DNA from: CBDCIS01 sp965217565
Lineage (GTDB): Bacteria; Chloroflexota; Dehalococcoidia; Lucifugimonadales; CATOSD01
Assembly: GCA_965217565.1 (NCBI GenBank)
Contig: CBDCIS010000003.1
Location: 372,001-436,000 of the forward strand
DNA length: 64,000 bases
Reading direction: 5' to 3'
Below are positions 32,481 through 41,093 of this stretch, piece by piece. A program made the translations under genes and the position numbers. The notes beneath the pieces are model-generated. The model was not told where the DNA came from. It did no database searches and saw only the letters and a list, made by a program, of their open reading frames with translations. Within the stretch, counting starts at the first letter, position 1; every line of letters starts with the position of its first letter.

Positions 32481-33452
32481 CTACCCCCGTCCCCGCGCCT
32501 TCCGCCACGCCTGCCTCAGACGCCAGCGCAGCATCAGGCGGCTGCGCGTGTTGGCGGTGACGTGGCGCACGACCCCGGGGCTGCCGGCGGCCAGGGGCGC
32601 TACCCAGCGGCGCAGCTCCTTCATGGTGGTCACGCCGCTCTGCCACGACGGAACCAGGGACTCCACCGGCCTCCACGCAGTCGCGGGCGCAAGCCCCATG
32701 AGCCGCTTCGTCCGCCAGCCTCGCATGACCAAGCCTCCGGCCTCCGCGACCAGTATCGCCCCTCCGGCGACGTCCCACAGGTGGGGGCTGCTCGTTATCG
32801 AGTACTGGAGCACGCCCATTGCCGTCATCGCCATCTCGTAGGCGATGCTGCCCATAACGCGCATCTCGCCCACCTTGTCCCGCATCGGCTTCTGGAACCG
32901 GTACATCGACCCAAAGTAGGCTGGCAGGGTGACCAGGCGGTTGGACTTCGGCTCGTCGGACACGAACACCGAGACAGGCTCGTCGCCGGCGAACGCGCCG
33001 CCGCCCCTGCGGGCGTGGAGCACGATGCCGCCGCCATCCGAGGGCCAGGGTATGAACATCGCGCCAGCAATCGGAACGCCCCGGTGCAAGACTCCGATCG
33101 AGGAGGCGTAGATAGGCATACCGTTCAAGAAATTCCTGGTCCCGTCAAGAGGATCGAGCACCCAGACGAACTCGCTCGCGGGCGACTCTTCGCGTTGCTT
33201 GTCCTCGTTCTCCTCGCCCAGAATGCCGTGCTCCGGAAACCTCTCGCGTATGGCCCGCACGAGAAGCTCCTGGCACTCCGTGTCCGCGTTGGTCACCGGG
33301 TCGCTCTCTCGCTTGTCCTTGTACTTGACGTTCAGCGCGCCCCGGCCGACGAAGTACTTGCCCAAGACAGCGCCCGCCTCCCGCGCCATGTTGGCGGCAT
33401 GAGACTCTATTTCGGCCAACAACGCGCCCTCGACGGGTTGTAGAGTTGACAT
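32481..33452 (-). CDS. Inositol monophosphatase family protein
   Basis: A 323-residue Mg-dependent, Li-sensitive phosphatase fold (FIG superfamily). Motif 1 is GEENED followed by WVLDPLDGTRNFLNG (metal ligands Glu, Asp, Asp), and motif 2 is LWDVAGGAILVAEAGG. Substrate could be inositol-1-phosphate, histidinol phosphate or 3'-phosphoadenosine phosphate. The start at 33452 (MSTLQPVEG) fits the family N-terminus; the open frame upstream to 33716 has no homology. The C-terminus has about 60 residues beyond the usual end, basic and Arg-rich. Divergent from the exosortase-like gene. Confidence 0.88.
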   Translation of the reverse strand: MSTLQPVEGALLAEIESHAANMAREAGAVLGKYFVGRGALNVKYKDKRESDPVTNADTECQELLVRAIRERFPEHGILGEENEDKQREESPASEFVWVLDPLDGTRNFLNGMPIYASSIGVLHRGVPIAGAMFIPWPSDGGGIVLHARRGGGAFAGDEPVSVFVSDEPKSNRLVTLPAYFGSMYRFQKPMRDKVGEMRVMGSIAYEMAMTAMGVLQYSITSSPHLWDVAGGAILVAEAGGLVMRGWRTKRLMGLAPATAWRPVESLVPSWQSGVTTMKELRRWVAPLAAGSPGVVRHVTANTRSRLMLRWRLRQAWRKARGRG

Positions 33453-33775
33453 CGTCAATTGGATAGGGTCCTTGGTATCCGCTAAAACTCGACGGCGTTC
33501 TGCCGCAAAGCCAAGTGTAAGTTCTCCGAGTGTGTGAGTCAACGCGAAGGTGAGGCGAAGCGCCCGCTGCCGCCGCTGAGACCCCTGTTTCGGAGACCCA
33601 TGTAGCGGCACACCCTTGTGGCAGCTCCTTGTGGGCTTGCTATCGGCGTGCCCTCGCGCTAAACTGCGGCTGCTTGGACGCCTTGGTCCGTAAGGCGATA
33701 ATGGGCGGCAGCGCATGACAGCCCTTCTCTTCGCTCGTTCTCACACCCTCCTTGGCGAAGCGCGGCGCCTCACAA

Positions 33776-34336
33776 ATGCTCGAAGACGATCGCGCCGGGG
33801 AGACGTCAGGCGCCCCACGCTGTACAGGCATACGCACGAAAGGGCTTCTTGTGATTGTGCTGCGCGCCTCGGCAATAATCGGTGTCAGCTTGCTTCTCAC
33901 ATTGGCGGTTTACTCCGGCTATGTCGGCGGCCCGCTGATTCTCGTGTTGGCGGAATGGATGGCCGATTGGACAAGCGAGGCGCTCAACCTGCTGGGAGCA
34001 TCGACAACGGCGCACGGCACTATCCTATCCAGAGACGGCTTCGCGGCGAACGTTGTCATCGAGTGCACCGCGGTCGGCCCCCTGCTCCTGTTCGCCGGCG
34101 CGGTGCTGGCGTACCCATCGACCCTGAAAGCCAAGTGCGCCGGCTTACTGATGGGAATTGCCATCCTCGTGGTCATCAACCTCGTCAGGATAGCGAGCCT
34201 GTTCTGGATAGGCTCGAACTTCCCTCAGTACCTCAGCGTAGCCCACCTGCTGGTCTGGCAGTCAGCCACAGTCCTGCTTGCGATTGTCATCTGGTTTTTC
34301 TGGGTGGAGAGGGTGGTTGCCGTTGGGGACGCCTAA
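33776..34336 (+). CDS. Exosortase/archaeosortase family protein
   Basis: A 186-residue integral membrane transpeptidase-like protein with about five helices. The family's catalytic triad is visible: Cys97 in VVIECTAVGP, Arg138 in VVINLVRIASLFW and His157 in YLSVAHLLVWQ. Exosortases recognise C-terminal sorting tails of exported proteins, cleave them and are tied to surface polysaccharide. It is short, like the XrtH-type enzymes. The following membrane gene overlaps its end by 20 bases, as in exosortase/accessory-protein pairs. The ATG at 33776 was chosen; a TTG at 33752 is possible. Confidence 0.8.
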   Translation: MLEDDRAGETSGAPRCTGIRTKGLLVIVLRASAIIGVSLLLTLAVYSGYVGGPLILVLAEWMADWTSEALNLLGASTTAHGTILSRDGFAANVVIECTAVGPLLLFAGAVLAYPSTLKAKCAGLLMGIAILVVINLVRIASLFWIGSNFPQYLSVAHLLVWQSATVLLAIVIWFFWVERVVAVGDA

Positions 34337-34874
34337 GCTTTTGGCGTTCGCGTGCAGGGCAATCGCGCTCATCCTGCTCATCTCCATCCTCTGGCCCGGC
34401 ATCGTCTCACTCTACAACGACGCCCTGGTCCTCCTCGCTCGGCCGCTTACCCCGGATGGCGTTACCCTGCTAGTATCGGGATCGCACATTCTCTTCAGCG
34501 ACCCACGTGCGGGTTCGTTCCTGTCCCTCGACGCTCTCACTCTCCATTTTGGCCTGATTCTGATGACGGCCCTCATACTGGCGGTCGTGGGCATGGGGTT
34601 CGCCGAGAGGGCGCGCTGGCTGGCGGCGATGGCAGCGGCAACGTTCGCGGGACACGTCGTCTGTGTAGTCGCGATTGCCATGGCCTTCACCTGGGCGGCT
34701 AGGGCGGATCCGACCGGCGACTTCCTGAGACTCGCTGTGAGCGCGTTCGCCGTATTCTGGGGCCTGATCCCCGCGCTCATCGGCGGCCTGTGGTGCTATC
34801 TGCAATGGGACACGAGTGTGTCCGCGACGCCCGGTAGACTTCGCGAGGGCAGCCGTTCTCGCCACGGGACATGA
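34317..34874 (+). CDS. Exosortase-associated membrane protein (putative)
   Basis: A 185-residue protein with three or four membrane helices (about 8-28, 65-85, 90-118 and 135-160) and an external loop with VTLLVSGSHILFSDPRAG. TTG 34317 is preceded by GGAGAGG inside the exosortase gene, so the two are translationally coupled. Its layout (helix, ~40-residue loop, three helices) is what is seen in accessory proteins next to XrtH-type exosortases. That link is inferred mainly from position. No enzymatic motif. Confidence 0.6.
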   Translation: MPLGTPKLLAFACRAIALILLISILWPGIVSLYNDALVLLARPLTPDGVTLLVSGSHILFSDPRAGSFLSLDALTLHFGLILMTALILAVVGMGFAERARWLAAMAAATFAGHVVCVVAIAMAFTWAARADPTGDFLRLAVSAFAVFWGLIPALIGGLWCYLQWDTSVSATPGRLREGSRSRHGT

Positions 34875-34933
34875 AAGCGGCCCTAACGCCATCAAATTGC
34901 TATAATGAGTCCATTCCAACTGGAGATTGTGCC

Positions 34934-35734
34934 ATGTTAGTTCTCAAGTCCAGACGGTCACTCTTCCAAAGAATCGCCGTGGTGGAGCTCTTCGGCTCCA
35001 TCGGTGGGCAGGTCAAGTCCCCGGCCTACGACCGCATCTTCTCAGCCGTAGAGAAGGACGAGAAGATTCGCGCTATGGTGCTGGACGTGGATTCGCCGGG
35101 CGGCGGCGTGTCCGCGTCGGACTACCTCTACCGGAGCGTCGCCAGGGTCGCCGAGAAGAAGCCCGTGGTGGCGAACATTCGAGGCGTGGGGGCATCCGGC
35201 GCGTACTACATAAGCTGCGCCGCGCAGCTAATCGTCGCCTCGCCGGCCGCCATCGTAGGCTCGATCGGCGTCATATCCGTCAGGCCCGCGCTGCGTGAGT
35301 TGCTCGAACGAGTGGGAATTGGCGTCAACGTGAACAAGAGCGGGCCGCTCAAGGATATGGGCGCTATCTGGCGCGACGCCACACCGGAGGAGGAAGCGAA
35401 GATGCAGGCGCTGATTGACGACTCCTACGACCTGTTCGTCTCAGTCGTCGCCGGCGCGAGGAAGCTGGACGACGACGACGTGCGAAGCCTGGCCACCGGC
35501 GAGGTCTATTGGGCCCCCAAAGCCAAAGAGTTAGGCCTCGTGGACGAGCTCGGCGACCTGGAAAAGGCCATCGACATCGCCGCCAAGCTCTCCGGCGCGC
35601 CGCGCAACCCCGTCTTCCTCAGACCGCGCCGCGGCCTGCGAGAGCGGCTCTTCGGCGCAATGTCCGAGTCCCTGGTGGACTCCGTAGCCGACCACCTCGA
35701 ACGCCGCCTATGGAACAGCGCCCTACGGTACTAG
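34934..35734 (+). CDS. sppA: Signal peptide peptidase SppA-like, S49 family
   Basis: A 266-residue serine/lysine protease that degrades cleaved signal peptides or membrane-bound fragments. The nucleophile is Ser88 in RGVGASGAYYIS and the general base is Lys140 in NKSGPLKDMG; the DSPGGGVSAS segment forms the oxyanion region. There is no obvious N-terminal membrane helix, unlike E. coli SppA, so it resembles the short, soluble type. GGAG lies eight bases before the ATG. It follows the exosortase pair on the same strand after 60 bases, giving a protein-export themed block. Confidence 0.88.
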   Translation: MLVLKSRRSLFQRIAVVELFGSIGGQVKSPAYDRIFSAVEKDEKIRAMVLDVDSPGGGVSASDYLYRSVARVAEKKPVVANIRGVGASGAYYISCAAQLIVASPAAIVGSIGVISVRPALRELLERVGIGVNVNKSGPLKDMGAIWRDATPEEEAKMQALIDDSYDLFVSVVAGARKLDDDDVRSLATGEVYWAPKAKELGLVDELGDLEKAIDIAAKLSGAPRNPVFLRPRRGLRERLFGAMSESLVDSVADHLERRLWNSALRY

Positions 35735-35919
35735 GGGAATCTCACACTGCCGCCATTTTCGCCAAAGCGTGACCCCATGGCGGCGTTGAACCCCGCCATG
35801 ACTACGCCTATACTAGAGCGCGGCTCATATGTGACCCGACAGAAGGCAACTTACAGCGGCGAGGAAGCGGCTTGCGTTAGAGGGAACGTGGGCGCGGGCA
35901 TAGTGGACGGTTGCGGAAA

Positions 35920-38454
35920 ATGAACGAAGCTACGGCGCGACTGAGAATCAACGCGCTCCTGGAACGAGCGGGGTGGCGCTTCTTCCCGGAAGGGGACCAG
36001 CCGGCCAACATTCTGCTGGAGCCGGGCGTAGCCCTCGAGTCCGGTGACCTCGAGGAGCTCGGGGAGGACTTCGAGAAGACCGCAAAAGGCTTCATCGACT
36101 TCCTGCTTCTGGACTCACGCGGGTTCCCGCTGGTGGTCCTCGAGGCGAAGTCCTCCGGCAAGAATCCGCTGGTGGGCAAGGAGCAGGCGCGAAGGTATGC
36201 CCGCTCACTGAAATGCCGTTTCATCATCCTCTCCAACGGTAATCTCCACTACTTCTGGGACCTGGAACGTGGCAACCCGCACATCATCAGCGCATTCCCG
36301 ACTCCTGATTCGGTTGGCGCATACAGCACGGTCAAGCCCAATCCTCTCCTACTCATCAACGAGGTCATCGCCGCAGACTACATCGCGCAGACCCAGCGGT
36401 ACAACTACGCCTCTGAGGCTGCTTGGAAGAATGAGTCCGAGAGGCCGGGTTTCATACAAGCGAACGGCCTGCGGTTTTTGCGCGACTACCAAGTGCGGGC
36501 TGTCCAGAGCCTGCAAAGCGCAGTCAGGAAAGGAAAAGACCGGTTCCTATTCGAGATGGCGACCGGCACAGGCAAGACTCTTGTGGCCGCCGCCGTCATA
36601 AAGCTGTTCCTTCGCACAGGCAACGCTCGCAGGGTGTTGTTCTTGGTGGACCGGCTGGAGCTCGAGGACCAGGCCGCCAACCGCGCGTTCGGGCCGCTGT
36701 TGTCGAATGACTTCGATACGGCCATCTACAAGGCTAAGCGCGAAGAGTGGCGGCAGGCCGAGATAGTAGTGACAACCGTCCAGTCCTTGCTGTTCAACAA
36801 CAAGTACCAAACACTATTCTCGCCTACCGACTTCGACCTGGTAATCTCCGACGAGGCGCACCGCTCCATTAGCGGTAACGCCCGCGCCGTCTTCGACTAC
36901 TTCGTCGGCTACAAGCTGGGGTTGACCGCGACGCCGCGCGACTACCTCAAAGGCCCCGGCAGATCCGGCTCAAATCTCCGCGACCCGCGTGAGGTCGAGC
37001 GTCGGTTGATGCTCGACACCTATCGCACCTTTGGCTGCGAGAGCGGCGAGCCGACTTTTCGCTACTCCCTCCTCGACGGCGTGCGGGACGGCTACCTCAT
37101 CAACCCCACCGTCGTGGGCGCCCGCACCGACGTTACCACCCAGCTTCTCGCGGACGAGGGTTTCATCGTGTCGTTCACCGACGACGATGGTGAACAGCAG
37201 GAGGAGACGTACAAGAAGCGCGACTTCGAGCGTGACTTCTTCTCAGAGGCGACCAACACTCTCTTCTGCCGTACCTTCATGGAGAACGCTCTCCGGGACC
37301 CGGTCAGCGGAGAGGTCGGCAAGTCCATCGTGTTCGCCGTCAGCCAGAACCACGCCGCCAAGCTCGCACAGATTCTCAACCAAATCGCCGATGTCATGTT
37401 CCCCGGTCAATACCGCTCCGACTTCGCCGTCCAGGTTACCTCGCAGATTGCCGACGCCCAGCGTTTCACCATCAACTTCACCAACAACCGCCTGCTCGGA
37501 TCTGGCAATTTCCTCTCTGAGTACCCCACGAGCAAGGCCCGCGTCTGCGCGACCGTCGGCATGATGACCACCGGCTACGACTGCACAGACATCCTAAACC
37601 TCGGCCTGTTTCGGCCCATCTTCTCCCCAACCGACTTCGTTCAGATAAAGGGTAGGGGCACGAGAAAGCACGACTTCCTTGATCTGCTCATAGGACGCCG
37701 CGCCAACGTCCACGTGGCAGAACCGGAGAAGACATCGTTCAAGCTATTCGACTTCTTTGGCAACTGCGAGTACTTTGAGACCGAGTTCAACTACGATGAA
37801 ATCCTGAAGTTGCCGCCGCGTCCGAGTCGGGAGCCGGGCGACGATGGCGGTGATCGAGTCCCAGTCGTCATCGACGGCTACGAAAACCTGGGGCCAGACG
37901 CGCTGGCAGCATTGAGGGAGTCGCCCGTCGGGCCGGAGGGCATGAAGGTTGACCGGATGCTGTTCGACAGGTTCGCCAGCGACATCCGCGACGACGCGAC
38001 TATCAAGGAGGCGGTTGAAGCCGGTCAGTGGGACCGCGTTATCGACTACGTGAACCGCGAGGTCTTTGACAAGCCCGAGGAGTATTACACGCTTGCCAAG
38101 CTACGCAATGCCGTTGACCTGGACCGTCGACTGACCCTCCGCGAGATTCTTGAAAAAGTCTTCGACCTGATACCCAGGTTCAAGTCCAAGAACGAAATGC
38201 TGGAGGAGGAGTTTGATAAGTTCGTGGCTCACAACCCGCCCACTCCACGCTCGCTGCCCGCTATCAAGACCTACTTCAAGGCCTACGCCACAAGCGGAAC
38301 CGTCCGGGACATCATCGACAAGCGGGAGTTCGCCAAACTTGCAACCAACCCGGCCTTTTCCATACAGAACTTCCGAGACGTGCCGGGAAAGTACCGTGCG
38401 CTCGTCCCCGAATATATCAAGGACTACGTCCCTCTAAACCAATTCGCCGCCTAA
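35920..38454 (+). CDS. hsdR: Type I restriction enzyme R subunit (HsdR)
   Basis: The ATP-dependent translocase and nuclease subunit, about 844 residues, EcoEI-like in length. Order: PD-(D/E)xK nuclease domain with FIDFLLLDSRGFPLVVLEAK, helicase motif I ATGTGKT (near residue 215), DEAH-type motif II ISDEAHRS, motif III region LTATPRD, motif VI QIKGRGTRKHD, and a C-terminal helical domain that contacts the methyltransferase. All catalytic motifs are intact. The start is uncertain between TTG 35911 and ATG 35920. Gene order hsdR-hsdMS follows, with an 87-base gap holding a hairpin repeat. The stretch 35735-35910 has no gene. Confidence 0.93.
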   Translation: MNEATARLRINALLERAGWRFFPEGDQPANILLEPGVALESGDLEELGEDFEKTAKGFIDFLLLDSRGFPLVVLEAKSSGKNPLVGKEQARRYARSLKCRFIILSNGNLHYFWDLERGNPHIISAFPTPDSVGAYSTVKPNPLLLINEVIAADYIAQTQRYNYASEAAWKNESERPGFIQANGLRFLRDYQVRAVQSLQSAVRKGKDRFLFEMATGTGKTLVAAAVIKLFLRTGNARRVLFLVDRLELEDQAANRAFGPLLSNDFDTAIYKAKREEWRQAEIVVTTVQSLLFNNKYQTLFSPTDFDLVISDEAHRSISGNARAVFDYFVGYKLGLTATPRDYLKGPGRSGSNLRDPREVERRLMLDTYRTFGCESGEPTFRYSLLDGVRDGYLINPTVVGARTDVTTQLLADEGFIVSFTDDDGEQQEETYKKRDFERDFFSEATNTLFCRTFMENALRDPVSGEVGKSIVFAVSQNHAAKLAQILNQIADVMFPGQYRSDFAVQVTSQIADAQRFTINFTNNRLLGSGNFLSEYPTSKARVCATVGMMTTGYDCTDILNLGLFRPIFSPTDFVQIKGRGTRKHDFLDLLIGRRANVHVAEPEKTSFKLFDFFGNCEYFETEFNYDEILKLPPRPSREPGDDGGDRVPVVIDGYENLGPDALAALRESPVGPEGMKVDRMLFDRFASDIRDDATIKEAVEAGQWDRVIDYVNREVFDKPEEYYTLAKLRNAVDLDRRLTLREILEKVFDLIPRFKSKNEMLEEEFDKFVAHNPPTPRSLPAIKTYFKAYATSGTVRDIIDKREFAKLATNPAFSIQNFRDVPGKYRALVPEYIKDYVPLNQFAA

Positions 38455-38464
38455 ATCAAACAGA

Positions 38465-38518
38465 CCACGAAGGACACCAAACCCTCAATCTTTAGTGTCC
38501 CTTCGTGCCCTTAGTGGA
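38465..38518. repeat. CACGAAGG-family inverted repeat between hsdR and hsdM
   Basis: CACGAAGGACACCAAA (38466-38481) faces TTTAGTGTCCCTTCGTG (38491-38507), forming a long hairpin with one bulge. The same CACGAAGG/CCTTCGTG core recurs at 39777, 60913, 61059 and 62345. It could act as an attenuator between the restriction and modification genes, or simply be a dispersed repeat. Confidence 0.65.
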
Positions 38519-38541
38519 CAAACCTATTCACGGGAGTCACT

Positions 38542-41070
38542 ATGCTAGATGCCGACACCAAGCGCCGCATCGACACCGCCCGCGACATTCTCGTAGGCAA
38601 GGTTCCCGACCCCAAGAGCCAGGTCGAGCAGATAACCATCGCTCTCATCTACAAGTTCATGGACGACATCGATGCCGAGAGCGAGCAGTTCGGAGGCGAG
38701 CGCACTTTCTTCGCCGGTGACTTCGCTCGTTACGGCTGGGCCAATCTCATCGGCCCCGGCATCGGCGGACAGGAGACGCTCAACCTCTACGCCGAGGCCA
38801 TCGACAAGATGCCGGAGAACCCCGGAATCCCCAGGCTGTTCAGAGACATCTTCAACAACGCCTACCTACCTTACCGAGACCCCGAAACGCTCCGCGCTTT
38901 CCTGAAGATAATCGACGAGTTCACCTACGACCACTCCGAGCGGCTCGGCGACGCATTCGAGTACCTGCTCTCCGTGCTGGGCTCCCAGGGCGACGCCGGG
39001 CAGTTCCGCACGCCTCGCCACATCATCGACTTCATAGTCGAAGTGATTGACCCCGAGAAGGACGAGGTCATTCTCGACCCCGCCTGCGGCACCGCGGGCT
39101 TCCTCATATCTTCCTACAAACACATCCTCAAGGCCAACACCGACTCCGACGGCGCCTCCACTCTAACCCCCGACGACATGGAGCGGCTCGCCGCCAATCT
39201 CCAGGGCTACGACATCTCGCCCGACATGGTGCGCCTGTCGCTGGTCAACATGTACCTGCACGAATTCGCCGCGCCTCGTATCACGGAATACGACACCCTC
39301 ACCAGCGACGAACGCTGGAACGAGTACGCCGACGTTATCCTCGCCAACCCGCCCTTCATGTCTCCGAAAGGCGGCATCCGCCCACACAACCGCTTCTCCG
39401 TGCAGTCCAAGCGCAGCGAGGTGCTGTTCGTCGATTACATGGCCGAGCACCTGACCCCCTCGGGCCGCGCCGGCATCATTGTGCCCGAGGGTATCATCTT
39501 CCAGAGCCAGAAGGCCCACAAGCAGCTTCGCAAGATGCTGGTCGAGGACTATCTCGTTGCTGTCGTTTCCCTGCCCGCGGGCGTGTTCAACCCCTACTCA
39601 GGAGTCAAGACCTCCATACTGATACTGGACAAGGCCCTCGCGCGCAAATCCGACACCATCGCCTTCTTCAAAATCGAAAACGACGGCTACGACCTCGGAG
39701 CGCAGCGTCGGCCAATTGCAGAAAACGATCTGCCGCAAGTGGCGTGTGCGCTCCGGCAGTACCTGGCCGGTGTAACGTCCACGAAGGGCACGAAGGTTCA
39801 TGAAGCGGCTGCGGAGTACAGGGTCGAGCCCAGCGAACCGGGTTCAGGGAAGTTAGAGGGCATGGTCGAACAGGGCGCGGCCCTAATCACCCCGAAGTCA
39901 AAGCTAGCGGAGCATGACTACAACCTCAGTGGAGAGCGGTATCAGGAGGATACTTCCACAAAACCTCGCTTTACATTAGTGCCACTTGGTGTGGTAGCAA
40001 CAGTAATAGCTGGACAGTCCCCGGCCGGACGCTCACATAATGAACAGGGGGAAGGTGAGCCGTTCTATCAAGGCAAGACTGAATTTGGCGAATTGTACAT
40101 GGGCAAGCCTAAGAAGTGGACAACGGAACCAAGCAGGTTCGCGGATGAAGGCGATATCCTAATGTCCGTGCGGGCACCGGTCGGTCCGGTCAACCTTGCA
40201 CGCCAGCGACTTTGCATTGGGCGCGGGCTCGCCGCAATTCGTCCTACGAGTGACTTGCTGAACAGGATGTATGCTTTCTGGGCGCTACGCAGCATGGAGC
40301 CACGAATTACTGGAAGTGCAGGGGCTGCTTTCGCATCAATCAACAAGAGAGATATCGAGAGGATTCATATCCCTCTCCCACCGTTGGAAGTACAGCAGGG
40401 AATTGTGGCAGAGATCGAGGGCTACCAGAAGGTCATCGACGGGGCGCGGGCTGTGGTGGAGAACTACCGGCCACACATCGTGGTGGACCCGGAGTGGCCG
40501 GTGGCGGCGTTACGGGATGTTTGTGAAATCAACCCTGACACCATCAATCCGGCTTTAGCCTATCCAGACCAGACTGTCTTTTACATTGATATTTCTTCAG
40601 TGGAGAACGAAACAGGGCGATTTTTAGGGTACAACGAGGTGGCATCAGCTGACGCCCCAAGTAGGGCGCGGCGTGGGATTCAAAGCGGTGATGTTTTGCT
40701 TTCGACTGTTCGCCCCAATTTGAAAGCATTTACTCTTCTCAACGAGGTAAAGGAACGTGCGATAGCTTCAACAGGCTTCGCCGTGCTCAGGGCCCGTGCG
40801 CCTGCGGCGGAGCCTGCATTTATCCTGACTTCAGTGAGTTCGGAGCGAGCAGTCAACCAAATGTTAGGCATGATGGGAAAGGGGGCATACCCGAGCATCA
40901 ATCAGTCGGACGTTGCGTCCATAAAGATTGCCCTCCCCCCATTAAACGTCCAACAGAATATCGTAGCTGAAATCGTAGCCGAGCAAGCCCTCGTATCCGC
41001 AAACCGCGAGCTAATCAAACGTTTCGAGTGCAAGATCGAGAGTGCGATAGGCCGCGTGTGGCGAGACTGA
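38542..41070 (+). CDS. Type I restriction-modification M and S subunits fused in one protein
   Basis: An 842-residue fusion. Residues 1-480 are HsdM: helical N-domain, then N6-adenine methyltransferase with SAM motif DPACGTAGFL (about 180) and catalytic NPPF (about 272). Residues 480-842 are HsdS: a first recognition domain starting FTLVPLGVVATVIAGQSP, its conserved end IHIPLPPLEVQQGIV and a helical spacer, and a second domain starting WPVAALRDVCEINP and ending KIALPPLNVQQNIVAEI. Both halves look intact, so one polypeptide both recognises and methylates a bipartite site. GGGAG precedes the ATG. A CACGAAGG repeat has been absorbed in frame at the M-S junction. Fused MS subunits exist but are the minority form. 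Confidence 0.92.
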   Translation: MLDADTKRRIDTARDILVGKVPDPKSQVEQITIALIYKFMDDIDAESEQFGGERTFFAGDFARYGWANLIGPGIGGQETLNLYAEAIDKMPENPGIPRLFRDIFNNAYLPYRDPETLRAFLKIIDEFTYDHSERLGDAFEYLLSVLGSQGDAGQFRTPRHIIDFIVEVIDPEKDEVILDPACGTAGFLISSYKHILKANTDSDGASTLTPDDMERLAANLQGYDISPDMVRLSLVNMYLHEFAAPRITEYDTLTSDERWNEYADVILANPPFMSPKGGIRPHNRFSVQSKRSEVLFVDYMAEHLTPSGRAGIIVPEGIIFQSQKAHKQLRKMLVEDYLVAVVSLPAGVFNPYSGVKTSILILDKALARKSDTIAFFKIENDGYDLGAQRRPIAENDLPQVACALRQYLAGVTSTKGTKVHEAAAEYRVEPSEPGSGKLEGMVEQGAALITPKSKLAEHDYNLSGERYQEDTSTKPRFTLVPLGVVATVIAGQSPAGRSHNEQGEGEPFYQGKTEFGELYMGKPKKWTTEPSRFADEGDILMSVRAPVGPVNLARQRLCIGRGLAAIRPTSDLLNRMYAFWALRSMEPRITGSAGAAFASINKRDIERIHIPLPPLEVQQGIVAEIEGYQKVIDGARAVVENYRPHIVVDPEWPVAALRDVCEINPDTINPALAYPDQTVFYIDISSVENETGRFLGYNEVASADAPSRARRGIQSGDVLLSTVRPNLKAFTLLNEVKERAIASTGFAVLRARAPAAEPAFILTSVSSERAVNQMLGMMGKGAYPSINQSDVASIKIALPPLNVQQNIVAEIVAEQALVSANRELIKRFECKIESAIGRVWRD
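39777..39805 (+). repeat. CACGAAGG-family repeat inside the hsdM-hsdS coding sequence
   Basis: GTCCACGAAGGGCACGAAGG plus TTCATGAAG, related to the repeat at 38465 and 60913. It is translated as STKGTKVHEA, in the linker after the methyltransferase domain. Confidence 0.6.
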
Positions 41071-41093
41071 CCAACAGCCATTAATGTGCATCC

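Noticed and set aside
32562..33443. Open + strand frame of about 290 codons
   Set aside because: Antisense shadow of the inositol monophosphatase gene; composition rich in Arg, His and Ala with no motif.
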